From positions 1 to 8,798 of the forward strand of contig CANRCS010000038.1 of NCBI GenBank assembly GCA_947629195.1: DNA of 8,798 nt, written 5' to 3'. The notes under the pieces were generated by a model. That model ran no database searches and was not told the DNA's origin. It saw nothing but the letters and a program-made list of their open reading frames with translations. This document shows positions 1 through 4,875 of this stretch, one piece after another. Source of the DNA: an uncultured Bacilli bacterium. GTDB taxonomy: Bacteria; Bacillota_I; Bacilli_A; RF39; UBA660. The stretch's first letter is position 1, and each line of letters begins with the position of its first letter. Position numbers and translations under genes: made by a program.

Positions 1-1
1 T

Positions 2-835
2 GTTAAAAAAATTTCTAAACTCACAAAAAATGAAATTGCTAAATTTATTGATGAATGTGAATGTTCTAACAAACAAAAAAATCAAATTTTAAAGGAATTA
101 AAATCATTTTTTAATTATCTTATAATGGAAGAAATATTAATTGCATCACCTGTTACAAATATTAAAAAATATAAAGTAGAAAAAGAGGAAATGAAATATT
201 GGACTCCCGAACAACTAAAAAAAGTTATTGATACATTAAATGAAGATTGTAATTCTGGAACTTTAAATATTAAAAAAAATGCAAGTTTAGTAAAAACATT
301 TATTATGATATCCTTTTCACTAGGAGATAGAGTTGGTGAAACAAGAGCACTAACTTATGATTGCTTCAACAAAGATTTATTAACCGTAAATATTAATCAT
401 TCAATAAACTATGATAGAAATAGCAATGACTTTTTATCAAACACAAAAAATTATAATTCACAAAGAAAAATTGAAATAACAGAAAAACTTATTAATGTTA
501 TTGATGATTATAAATCTTTTTTGACTGATTCTTTAAATATACCAGTAAAAGATAGTGATATTATATTTTTTAATTATTCTACTAATAAACCATATAGTGA
601 TGATATTTTAAGGAAGAAGTTTAATTATTATTGTGAAAAAGCTAATGTTCCAAGAATAAGAATGTATGACTTAAGACACACATATGTTGCTACTATGATG
701 GCTGAGGGTAAAGAACTATATCATATTAGTAGAAGAGTTGGACATGCAAGTTATTCTACAACAGTAAATAAATATGGACATCTTTCTACTAAAATTAGAA
801 AAGAAATTGCTGAGATCACCGATAAATATATTTAA
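2..835 (+). CDS. Tyrosine recombinase / phage-type integrase, 5' end outside the window
   Basis: Site-specific DNA recombinase of the tyrosine (lambda integrase) family, which cuts and rejoins att sites when a mobile element enters or leaves the chromosome. The reading frame stays open to the window edge. The first methionine in view (position 125) is internal to the protein: it has no Shine-Dalgarno sequence and lies at the end of the SAM-like core-binding domain. Numbered from that Met, the catalytic domain shows R69 (GDRVGE), K108 (NTKNY), R184-H185 (YDLRHT), H207 (VGHAS) and nucleophile Y217 (NKYGH). The first position of the HxxR box is Tyr, as in many Firmicute integrases. No in-frame stop or frameshift is seen, so it is probably active. 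The gene points at the 3' end of tRNA-Arg about 80 bp away, the usual position of an integrase next to its attachment site. The rest of the element would lie to the left. Confidence 0.93.
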   Translation, partial: VKKISKLTKNEIAKFIDECECSNKQKNQILKELKSFFNYLIMEEILIASPVTNIKKYKVEKEEMKYWTPEQLKKVIDTLNEDCNSGTLNIKKNASLVKTFIMISFSLGDRVGETRALTYDCFNKDLLTVNINHSINYDRNSNDFLSNTKNYNSQRKIEITEKLINVIDDYKSFLTDSLNIPVKDSDIIFFNYSTNKPYSDDILRKKFNYYCEKANVPRIRMYDLRHTYVATMMAEGKELYHISRRVGHASYSTTVNKYGHLSTKIRKEIAEITDKYI

Positions 836-845
836 TATAATTAAA

Positions 846-868
846 TTTCGGAGTAATTTTCGGAGTAA
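846..868 (+). repeat. Tandem 12-bp direct repeat (TTTCGGAGTAA x2), possible integrase arm-type sites
   Basis: The 11-mer TTTCGGAGTAA occurs at 846-856 and again at 858-868, separated by one base. It contains the only CGGAGTA motifs I noticed in the window. It lies between the integrase stop codon and the tRNA 3' end. Short direct repeats in this position often bind the N-terminal arm-binding domain of tyrosine integrases. The repeat is seen directly; its function is inferred from position. Confidence 0.5.
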
Positions 869-900
869 AAAAAATAAAAACCCTTATATTATAAGAGTTT
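867..900 (-). terminator. Intrinsic terminator of tRNA-Arg
   Basis: On the minus strand a hairpin with arms AAACTCTTA and TAAGGGTTT (one G-U pair, 5-nt loop) is followed by a T-rich tract of T2, A and T8. It starts 13 nt beyond the CCA end of tRNA-Arg and reads in the same direction. Its end overlaps the second copy of the TTTCGGAGTAA repeat. Confidence 0.7.
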
Positions 901-912
901 ATAATCAATAAA

Positions 913-989
913 TGGTGTCCTAGAAGGGATTCGAACCCCTGACCGTGCGCTTAGAAGGCGCATGCTCTATCCAGCTGAGCTACTAGGAC
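913..989 (-). tRNA. tRNA-Arg (anticodon UCU)
   Basis: A complete 77-nt cloverleaf with encoded CCA. The acceptor stem GTCCTAG pairs with CTAGGAC, followed by discriminator A and CCA. The D-arm is GCTC/GAGC. The anticodon stem TGCGC/GCGCA encloses the loop CTTCTAA, giving anticodon TCT (UCU in RNA), which reads AGA and AGG, the dominant Arg codons here. The T-arm is AGGGG-TTCGAAT-CCCTT. It has its own promoter (1004-1032) and terminator (867-900). Its 3' half is the likely attachment site of the neighbouring integrase, since such elements commonly insert in tRNA 3' ends and rebuild the gene. Confidence 0.97.
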
Positions 990-1003
990 ATCAACTAAAA
1001 TAG

Positions 1004-1032
1004 ATTATACAACAAATTTTATAATTGTTCAA
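1004..1032 (-). promoter_or_regulatory. Sigma-A-type promoter of tRNA-Arg
   Basis: On the minus strand TTGAAC (1027-1032) and a perfect TATAAT (1004-1009) are separated by exactly 17 nt. The -10 ends 14 nt before the first tRNA base, leaving a short leader of about 7 nt. Confidence 0.8.
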
Positions 1033-1059
1033 TAACTTTTAATTAATTTAATTTTAATC

Positions 1060-1117
1060 TGAATTCTAAAAGTAAATACAACTTTTTAAATTGAGCTGTA
1101 TTTACTTTTAGAATTCA
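1060..1117. repeat. Large perfect inverted repeat (21-bp arms, 16-nt loop), function unknown
   Basis: GAATTCTAAAAGTAAATACA (1061-1080) recurs as its exact reverse complement at 1097-1116. The flanking T/A pair extends each arm to 21 bp, and two more pairs follow inside after one mismatch. Neither strand has a T-tract after it, and both neighbouring transcription units already have better terminators or promoters. It lies between the gerM terminator and the tRNA promoter. It could be a dispersed palindromic element, a MITE-like remnant, or a structured leader or trailer. Confidence 0.85.
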
Positions 1118-1136
1118 CCATTTAATCTTAATAACA

Positions 1137-1171
1137 CAAAAATTAGAATAGATTTTATAACCTATTCTAAT
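1137..1171 (-). terminator. Intrinsic terminator overlapping the gerM-like stop codon
   Basis: On the minus strand ATTAGAATAG and CTATTCTAAT form a perfect 10-bp stem around a 10-nt loop, followed by a five-T tract and a T-rich stretch. The TAG stop of the upstream gene (1167-1169) lies in the first arm. Confidence 0.8.
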
Positions 1172-2132
1172 CAAATTCACCGGCTACGCTCTTTGTAATT
1201 TCTACATCATTAACAATATAAATAACTTCATCAACATCATAATTGTCCATCATAGATAATGATATTGTATATTCTACTTCTTCCAATATATTCATTTTAT
1301 CAATATCATCAATCAAATAATTATTAAACTCTAACTTCATTTGTCTATCTTTTATTTCATAATCTAAAAGTTTAGTATTTGAATTTAAAAAACTCATTAA
1401 ATTATTTTGATATGTGGGAGTACTAGATAATTCTTCAATAATAATTTTAACTTTATCTTCTTTATTATTTATAAATTTTGTAACAGGAACATAATAAAAA
1501 TTATCATTATATTTATTAATATAATAAACTGTTACCGGAACTATATTATCAAGATTAGTTATATTATAAACTTTATTTGCCCCAAAACTTCTATCTATTA
1601 TATCTGGTAAAAACTTTTTGCTTTTTGGTAATTCGCTTAACATTTCACCTTCTACATAAATGATAATACCCTTTACTTCCTTAATACTAGTAAGTGTATA
1701 ACATATTGATTCCACCATTTTTTCTTCTAATTCTTTACTTATTTCCAATATATCTTTTGAGAAATCAACTTTTAATACTCCATTATCAAATGTAACATTT
1801 AAAATTTTAGTATCCACAGGTATAATTGCTTTAAAACCATTAGGAATAGTACTTTCTTTTTTTTCTCCAATTATTAATGTTTCTAATAATTCTCTTGCTT
1901 TTTCTTCTATAGATTTATCATTATCTACTAAAGAAATTGTAGTACGAGCAACATAATTATTGCTATCTAATAAATATATTTCATGATTATTTTGAGTATC
2001 TAAATTTGTGTATTGTTCTGTTTGTTCTATTTTTAAATCTTTAGTATTATTAGGTAATAAATAAATCATAAATAATACTAAAATGGTAAAAGAAGATAAT
2101 ATTATTTTTCTAATTGATATTCTTTTCAACAT
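1167..2132 (-). CDS. gerM: GerM-like sporulation/germination protein with two GerMN domains
   Basis: Membrane-anchored protein facing the outside of the cytoplasmic membrane. In Bacillus subtilis GerM is a mother-cell protein that joins the SpoIIQ-SpoIIIAH engulfment complex and is needed for normal sporulation and germination. From the chosen start it has 321 residues: a single N-terminal membrane segment (about 9-27), then two GerMN domains (about 50-170 and 199-313). The first carries the typical elements IPNGFKAIIP and LKVDFSKD. I see no lipobox cysteine, unlike a lipoprotein form. The ATG at 2132 is preferred because AGGGGTGG lies five bases upstream; the in-frame ATG at 2165 has no ribosome binding site. 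It follows gerE on the same strand, but a terminator lies between them, so it probably has its own promoter. CATATAAT at 2151-2158 resembles a sigma-E -10 but lacks a convincing -35. SpoIIIAH, its known partner, is encoded two genes upstream. Confidence 0.88.
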   Translation of the reverse strand: MLKRISIRKIILSSFTILVLFMIYLLPNNTKDLKIEQTEQYTNLDTQNNHEIYLLDSNNYVARTTISLVDNDKSIEEKARELLETLIIGEKKESTIPNGFKAIIPVDTKILNVTFDNGVLKVDFSKDILEISKELEEKMVESICYTLTSIKEVKGIIIYVEGEMLSELPKSKKFLPDIIDRSFGANKVYNITNLDNIVPVTVYYINKYNDNFYYVPVTKFINNKEDKVKIIIEELSSTPTYQNNLMSFLNSNTKLLDYEIKDRQMKLEFNNYLIDDIDKMNILEEVEYTISLSMMDNYDVDEVIYIVNDVEITKSVAGEFD

Positions 2133-2169
2133 GATTTCCACCCCTAGATAATTATATGCATTCAAAATT

Positions 2170-2194
2170 AAAAAAAGTCGCTTAAAAGCGGCTT
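2170..2194 (-). terminator. Intrinsic terminator after gerE
   Basis: On the minus strand AAGCCGCT and AGCGACTT form an 8-bp stem with one C-A mismatch and a 4-nt loop. The T-run totals seven, of which two pair in the stem. It begins three bases after the gerE TAA stop, separating gerE from the gerM-like gene. Confidence 0.75.
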
Positions 2195-2197
2195 ATT

Positions 2198-2404
2198 TTA
2201 AATTTTGAGTTCCCCAAGTTTTAATAATTCCACTACTGCTTGTGCTCTTCCTTTTACTCCTAATTTTTGCATTGCATTTGATATATGATTTCTAACTGTT
2301 TTTTCACTTATAGATAATGTTTCTGCAATATCTTTTGTTGTTTTATTTTTTACTAATAGTTCAAAAACTTCTTTTTCTCTTTTCGTTAATATTTCCTTAC
2401 GCAT
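2198..2404 (-). CDS. gerE: GerE, LuxR-type late mother-cell sporulation regulator
   Basis: Small DNA-binding protein that is essentially one LuxR/GerE helix-turn-helix domain. In B. subtilis GerE acts last in the mother-cell cascade, switching coat-gene expression together with sigma-K. The sequence is strikingly close to the B. subtilis protein as I remember it. It shares LTKREKEVFELLV, TTKDIAETLSISEKTVRNH (recognition-helix region), the run ISNAMQKLGVKGRAQAVVEL and the end GELKI. At 68-72 residues it matches the family's usual 70-75. The ATG at 2404 has GAGGG five bases upstream. A GTG at 2416 is the alternative and would add four residues. It stands alone between two terminators, behind a sigma-K-like promoter. 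In B. subtilis gerE and gerM also lie close together (with ysmB and racE between, from memory). Confidence 0.95.
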   Translation of the reverse strand: MRKEILTKREKEVFELLVKNKTTKDIAETLSISEKTVRNHISNAMQKLGVKGRAQAVVELLKLGELKI

Positions 2405-2455
2405 CATTTCCCTCACTTTCCTATAATTTGAGGTGGTTTATATTTTTGCTCATAA

Positions 2456-2482
2456 TATTGTATGTGATACTAATTTATAAGT
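2456..2482 (-). promoter_or_regulatory. Sigma-K-type promoter of gerE
   Basis: On the minus strand the sequence AC (2481-2482), 16 nt, CATACAATA (2456-2464) matches the sigma-K consensus AC-N16/17-CATANNNTA without a mismatch. It lies just after the spoIIIAH terminator and about 52 bp before the gerE ATG. B. subtilis gerE is transcribed by sigma-K. No sigma-A pair of comparable quality is seen in this gap. Confidence 0.6.
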
Positions 2483-2497
2483 GAGTGATGATACCCC

Positions 2498-2525
2498 AAA
2501 AAAACTAACTTAATTTGTTAGTTTT
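2498..2525 (-). terminator. Intrinsic terminator overlapping the spoIIIAH stop codon
   Basis: On the minus strand AAAACTAAC and GTTAGTTTT form a perfect 9-bp stem with a 7-nt loop. The T-run totals seven, four of them in the stem. The TAA stop of spoIIIAH (2518-2520) is inside the first arm. Confidence 0.82.
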
Positions 2526-3024
2526 GAAATTTTACAGATATATACATTTTTGTATCGAACTCTTCTTGGACACTTCTCATAATGTTATTAGCAAGTTCAA
2601 CATTGTGTTCTTTATCCGAGATTACTACTCTAACTTGATTTCCGTCATCTATTTTAACAAACGAATCTAGTCCGAATTTTTCTTTTATCTTATTTTCTAC
2701 AATTTGTTCTTTACCTTTTATTGAATTTAAATCTTTAATTTTTTCAAATGCATTATTTTTATCTTCTACACTTGCTTCACCATTATTCAAAATTGCATTT
2801 AATTCATCAATTTCCTCTGCTCTTTTTTCTTCTGCTTCCACTCTTAATGCAGTAATAATTTCACTTTCTTCAACAGTAACACTTGCTTTTTCAGTATTAT
2901 TTTCATCTGTCTGTTTTGAATTATTAGTAATTAATAGTTCATTTGGCATAGTAATATAATATACACTTAGTACAAGTATTAGACTGAAAAGTGTTAAAAA
3001 CCATATACTTTGTTTGTTAATCAT
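2518..3024 (-). CDS. spoIIIAH: SpoIIIAH-like stage III sporulation protein
   Basis: Mother-cell membrane protein that in B. subtilis binds forespore SpoIIQ across the intermembrane space and forms a ring of the A-Q channel, a fold related to YscJ/FliF. The product has 168 residues: cytoplasmic MINKQSIWF, one membrane segment (about 8-25, ending LSVYYI as in B. subtilis), a charged Glu/Lys-rich helical linker (about 30-95), then a C-terminal ring-building domain with KEQIVENKIKEKFG, VRVVISD and a final MYISVKF strand. The ATG at 3024 is chosen because GAGGG lies six bases upstream; a TTG at 3042 extends the frame but cuts through the ribosome binding site. The gene is not in a spoIIIA operon: its upstream neighbour is unrelated. 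CATAATATA (3048-3056) resembles a sigma-K/sigma-E -10 element, but no matching -35 is seen, so its promoter is unsettled. Confidence 0.87.
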   Translation of the reverse strand: MINKQSIWFLTLFSLILVLSVYYITMPNELLITNNSKQTDENNTEKASVTVEESEIITALRVEAEEKRAEEIDELNAILNNGEASVEDKNNAFEKIKDLNSIKGKEQIVENKIKEKFGLDSFVKIDDGNQVRVVISDKEHNVELANNIMRSVQEEFDTKMYISVKFQN

Positions 3025-3079
3025 ATATATCCCTCGCTTCAATAAAGTATATTATGATTAACATAAAATATTACAAAAA

Positions 3080-3937
3080 TTAAATAAATGGTATAAAATC
3101 AAAGAAAGAATCTGCTACAAATAATCCAACAGTAATAATTACAACAACAAGTATAAATATTAATACTTTTATAAGTTTATTATTAGAATTTACACTATCT
3201 TCTAAATCTTTCATACCCATAAAATCTCTTTTAGTAAATGTAAATGAATCAGAATAAAAATCTCTTTCAGCTTCATTTCTATCATATACTTGTTGATTAG
3301 TTTGAGATTGAACTTCTAATTTTTTTAAACTTTCTTGTAAATCTTTACCTAATTCATCTGCACCCTTAATAACAGTTGTATCTTCTGATTTTAAATCTGA
3401 TAATAATTCGTTATCATCTTCTTTTTGTATAGGTAAATCTTCTTTATGAGTAATTGTATTTATCAAATCTTCTAAATCTTCTATTTTAGTTTCATCATTA
3501 ATATTTCTTTCTTTACTTTTGACATCTAATTTACTTAATATATCATATTGTGTATTTTTAAGTTTTCTTACCTTATCTTTATCTGGAATATTAGCATCTC
3601 TTTTTTCTTTTACTTTTTGTAATAGGGTATTAATATCATAATCTTTCTCTTCTATTGTTTCTTCTACTTGCTCTACATCATCAATATCAAACTTTTTATC
3701 ATTAAGCATATTTCTATATGAACGTGCACGTTGATAATCTTCTCTATTCTTAATAATATCTTTAATTTTAGTTATATCTACTTCATTGCTAGTATCTATT
3801 ACTGTTTCATTTGAAGAATAAATATTATAATCTTTTTTCTTATATAATTCTTGATTTTTAGCAGTTCTTTCTGAAACTTCAGTAGTAGTATCATTAGTTG
3901 TATCGTGATTATAATATCTTTCCATTCTACTTTGCAT
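3080..3937 (-). CDS. Uncharacterised tail-anchored, coiled-coil-like membrane protein
   Basis: I do not recognise a family. The 285-residue product is hydrophilic and very rich in Asp, Glu, Lys and Asn until a single hydrophobic segment at about 256-277, followed by only eight residues. That predicts a C-terminally anchored protein with most of its mass in the cytoplasm. Stretches around 55-115 and 120-215 are highly charged and probably helical (DYDINTLLQKVKEKRD, ELGKDLQESLKKLEVQ). The N-terminus is Thr/Asn-rich. The ATG has GAGGG seven bases upstream, making the start secure. It precedes spoIIIAH on the same strand by 55 bp, with no hairpin terminator between, so read-through into spoIIIAH is possible. 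A role in sporulation, division or envelope organisation is only a guess from position. It diverges from the ferredoxin gene. Confidence 0.8.
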   Translation of the reverse strand: MQSRMERYYNHDTTNDTTTEVSERTAKNQELYKKKDYNIYSSNETVIDTSNEVDITKIKDIIKNREDYQRARSYRNMLNDKKFDIDDVEQVEETIEEKDYDINTLLQKVKEKRDANIPDKDKVRKLKNTQYDILSKLDVKSKERNINDETKIEDLEDLINTITHKEDLPIQKEDDNELLSDLKSEDTTVIKGADELGKDLQESLKKLEVQSQTNQQVYDRNEAERDFYSDSFTFTKRDFMGMKDLEDSVNSNNKLIKVLIFILVVVIITVGLFVADSFFDFIPFI

Positions 3938-3964
3938 AAGAACACCCTCTTACTATACACAAAA

Positions 3965-3973
3965 ATAATACCA
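3965..3973 (-). promoter_or_regulatory. Candidate extended -10 promoter of the tail-anchored protein gene
   Basis: On the minus strand TGGTATTAT fits an extended -10 (TGN plus TATTAT), 27 bp before the ATG at 3937. No good -35 lies 17 bp upstream. The perfect TTGACA at 3980-3985 is only 9 bp from it and cannot be its -35. Confidence 0.4.
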
Positions 3974-4011
3974 TACTTTTGTCAAAAATAAAACATTTAT
4001 GTAGATTTTTG

Positions 4012-4040
4012 TTGATTTTTTATATATTAATTTATATAAT
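4012..4040 (+). promoter_or_regulatory. Sigma-A-type promoter of the ferredoxin gene
   Basis: TTGATT (4012-4017), a 17-nt spacer and a perfect TATAAT (4035-4040). The predicted start near 4047 leaves a leader of about 17 nt containing AGGGAG, which fits a GTG start at 4064 better than the ATG at 4055. Confidence 0.7.
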
Positions 4041-4063
4041 TAGTAATAAGGGAGATGAATAAA

Positions 4064-4252
4064 GTGGTTAAAGTATCTGATAGTTCATGCATCGGATGTG
4101 GAGCATGTCAAGCCCTTGTTGGTGAAGTTTTTGATATAAATGATGATGGATATGCATACGTAAGAGAAGATGCAAACATCGAAAAATATGAAGAAGAAAT
4201 AAATGACGCTATTGAAAATTGCCCAACAGGTGCGATTAGTAAAGAAGACTAA
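4064..4252 (+). CDS. fer: 4Fe-4S ferredoxin, single cluster
   Basis: Small cytosolic electron carrier. Numbered from the upstream ATG at 4055, the cluster ligands are C12, C15 and C18 in CIGCGAC and C56 in NCPTGAI, the pattern of one [4Fe-4S] cluster as in Bacillus Fer. The body is acidic (DINDDGYAYVRED and the EEEIN region), as expected for docking to redox partners. Start choice: the Shine-Dalgarno AGGGAG directly abuts the ATG at 4055, too close to work, but lies nine bases before the GTG at 4064. The GTG start gives 62 residues, the ATG 65. It is monocistronic, with its own sigma-A promoter and a downstream hairpin, and no redox partner is encoded nearby. It may be a general house-keeping ferredoxin. 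Confidence 0.93.
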   Translation: MVKVSDSSCIGCGACQALVGEVFDINDDGYAYVREDANIEKYEEEINDAIENCPTGAISKED

Positions 4253-4257
4253 TAATA

Positions 4258-4294
4258 GAGATGTTAAAATTTTTAGCATCCCTATTTTAATTTG
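4258..4294 (+). terminator. Terminator between ferredoxin and the convergent gene
   Basis: GATGTTAA (4260-4267) pairs with TTAGCATC (4273-4280), including one G-U pair, and is followed by a T-rich stretch (TATTTTAATTT). It serves the plus-strand ferredoxin best. The convergent minus-strand gene ending at 4287 may use it as well, although its T-tract on that side is weak. Confidence 0.6.
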
Positions 4295-4781
4295 TATTAT
4301 CGATTCTTCTTTTGTACTTAACTCCATCTACTTTTTTTGAAAATGATTTTAAGTTTTCCCTTGTTGTATATATTAATATTTTATCTATTTTAACACCATA
4401 AACATTAACATTATTTATATCTTCATCATATTTGTATTCATCTAATTTTTTAATATAAAATTCTACAAAATCATTTATATTATCAAAACTATATTCTTTT
4501 AATTCTTCAATTAATTCTTCATTATATTTTGGATTAGGTGTCGTATAAATTTTAGTAATTGAAAAATCTTTATTGTCAAACTTGTTTATTATATTATCAA
4601 AATTTTTCGTTGTAAGAGTATTAAATTCCACATAATAATAATCAAACTTTTGAGTTTTTTCATTTTTCTCTTCTTCAAATACAGGCTTTGTATTTTCATC
4701 TTTACTTATAAATACAAAATAACTAAAAATTAATATAGACATAAAAATAATACTAAAAATAATGTTCTTCTTTTTTGTCAT
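4287..4781 (-). CDS. Uncharacterised membrane-anchored extracytoplasmic protein
   Basis: I do not recognise this family. The 164-residue product begins MTKKKN, then has a hydrophobic segment (about 6-25) without a cysteine or a clear signal-peptidase site, so it is best read as an uncleaved N-terminal anchor. The remaining 140 residues would face outside. They are rich in Lys, Asp, Asn, Tyr and Phe and probably alternate strands and helices (YYYVEFNTL, VNVYGVKIDKILIYTT). The ATG has a moderate GGTGATG seven bases upstream. Its own promoter is plausible: TGATAATAC forms an extended -10 about 30 bp upstream. It is separated from the gene at 4849 by a long hairpin. Its 3' end converges on the ferredoxin gene. 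Confidence 0.72.
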   Translation of the reverse strand: MTKKKNIIFSIIFMSILIFSYFVFISKDENTKPVFEEEKNEKTQKFDYYYVEFNTLTTKNFDNIINKFDNKDFSITKIYTTPNPKYNEELIEELKEYSFDNINDFVEFYIKKLDEYKYDEDINNVNVYGVKIDKILIYTTRENLKSFSKKVDGVKYKRRIDNTN

Positions 4782-4830
4782 GTTTCATCACCATTTTTAG
4801 TATTATCAAAAACATATTTTATATTTATAA

Positions 4831-4875
4831 ATTTAAAAGCAAAGTAAATTACTTAAATTTTTTTACTTTGCTTTT
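4831..4875 (-). terminator. Long hairpin terminator overlapping the 3' end of the gene at 4849
   Basis: AAAAGCAAAGTAAA (4835-4848) is the exact reverse complement of 4862-4875, giving a 14-bp perfect stem with a 13-nt loop. On the minus strand the first arm encodes the last residues (SKVK region), the stop codon is in the loop, and the second arm ends in TTTT followed by AAATTTAT. The T-tract is short, so termination strength is uncertain. It could also be an mRNA 3'-end stabiliser. Confidence 0.6.

Noticed and set aside
125..835. Integrase starting at the ATG at 125
   Set aside because: The frame is open to the window edge, the upstream residues continue the core-binding domain, and no ribosome binding site precedes this ATG. 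It is an internal Met of a longer gene.
1060..1117. The large palindrome as a rho-independent terminator
   Set aside because: No T-tract follows on either strand, and the adjacent gerM-like gene has its own complete terminator at 1137-1171.
3980..3985. TTGACA (minus strand) as the -35 of the gene at 3080
   Set aside because: The candidate -10 TATTAT is only 9 bp away and the next one (TATAGT) is 22 bp away. Neither spacing is workable for sigma-A.
4055..4063. ATG at 4055 as the ferredoxin start
   Set aside because: Not excluded, but the AGGGAG touches this ATG. The GTG at 4064 has proper spacing, so it was preferred.
4085..4327. Minus-strand open frame across the ferredoxin gene
   Set aside because: It is antisense to a gene with complete ferredoxin ligands, has no ribosome binding site and overlaps two real genes.
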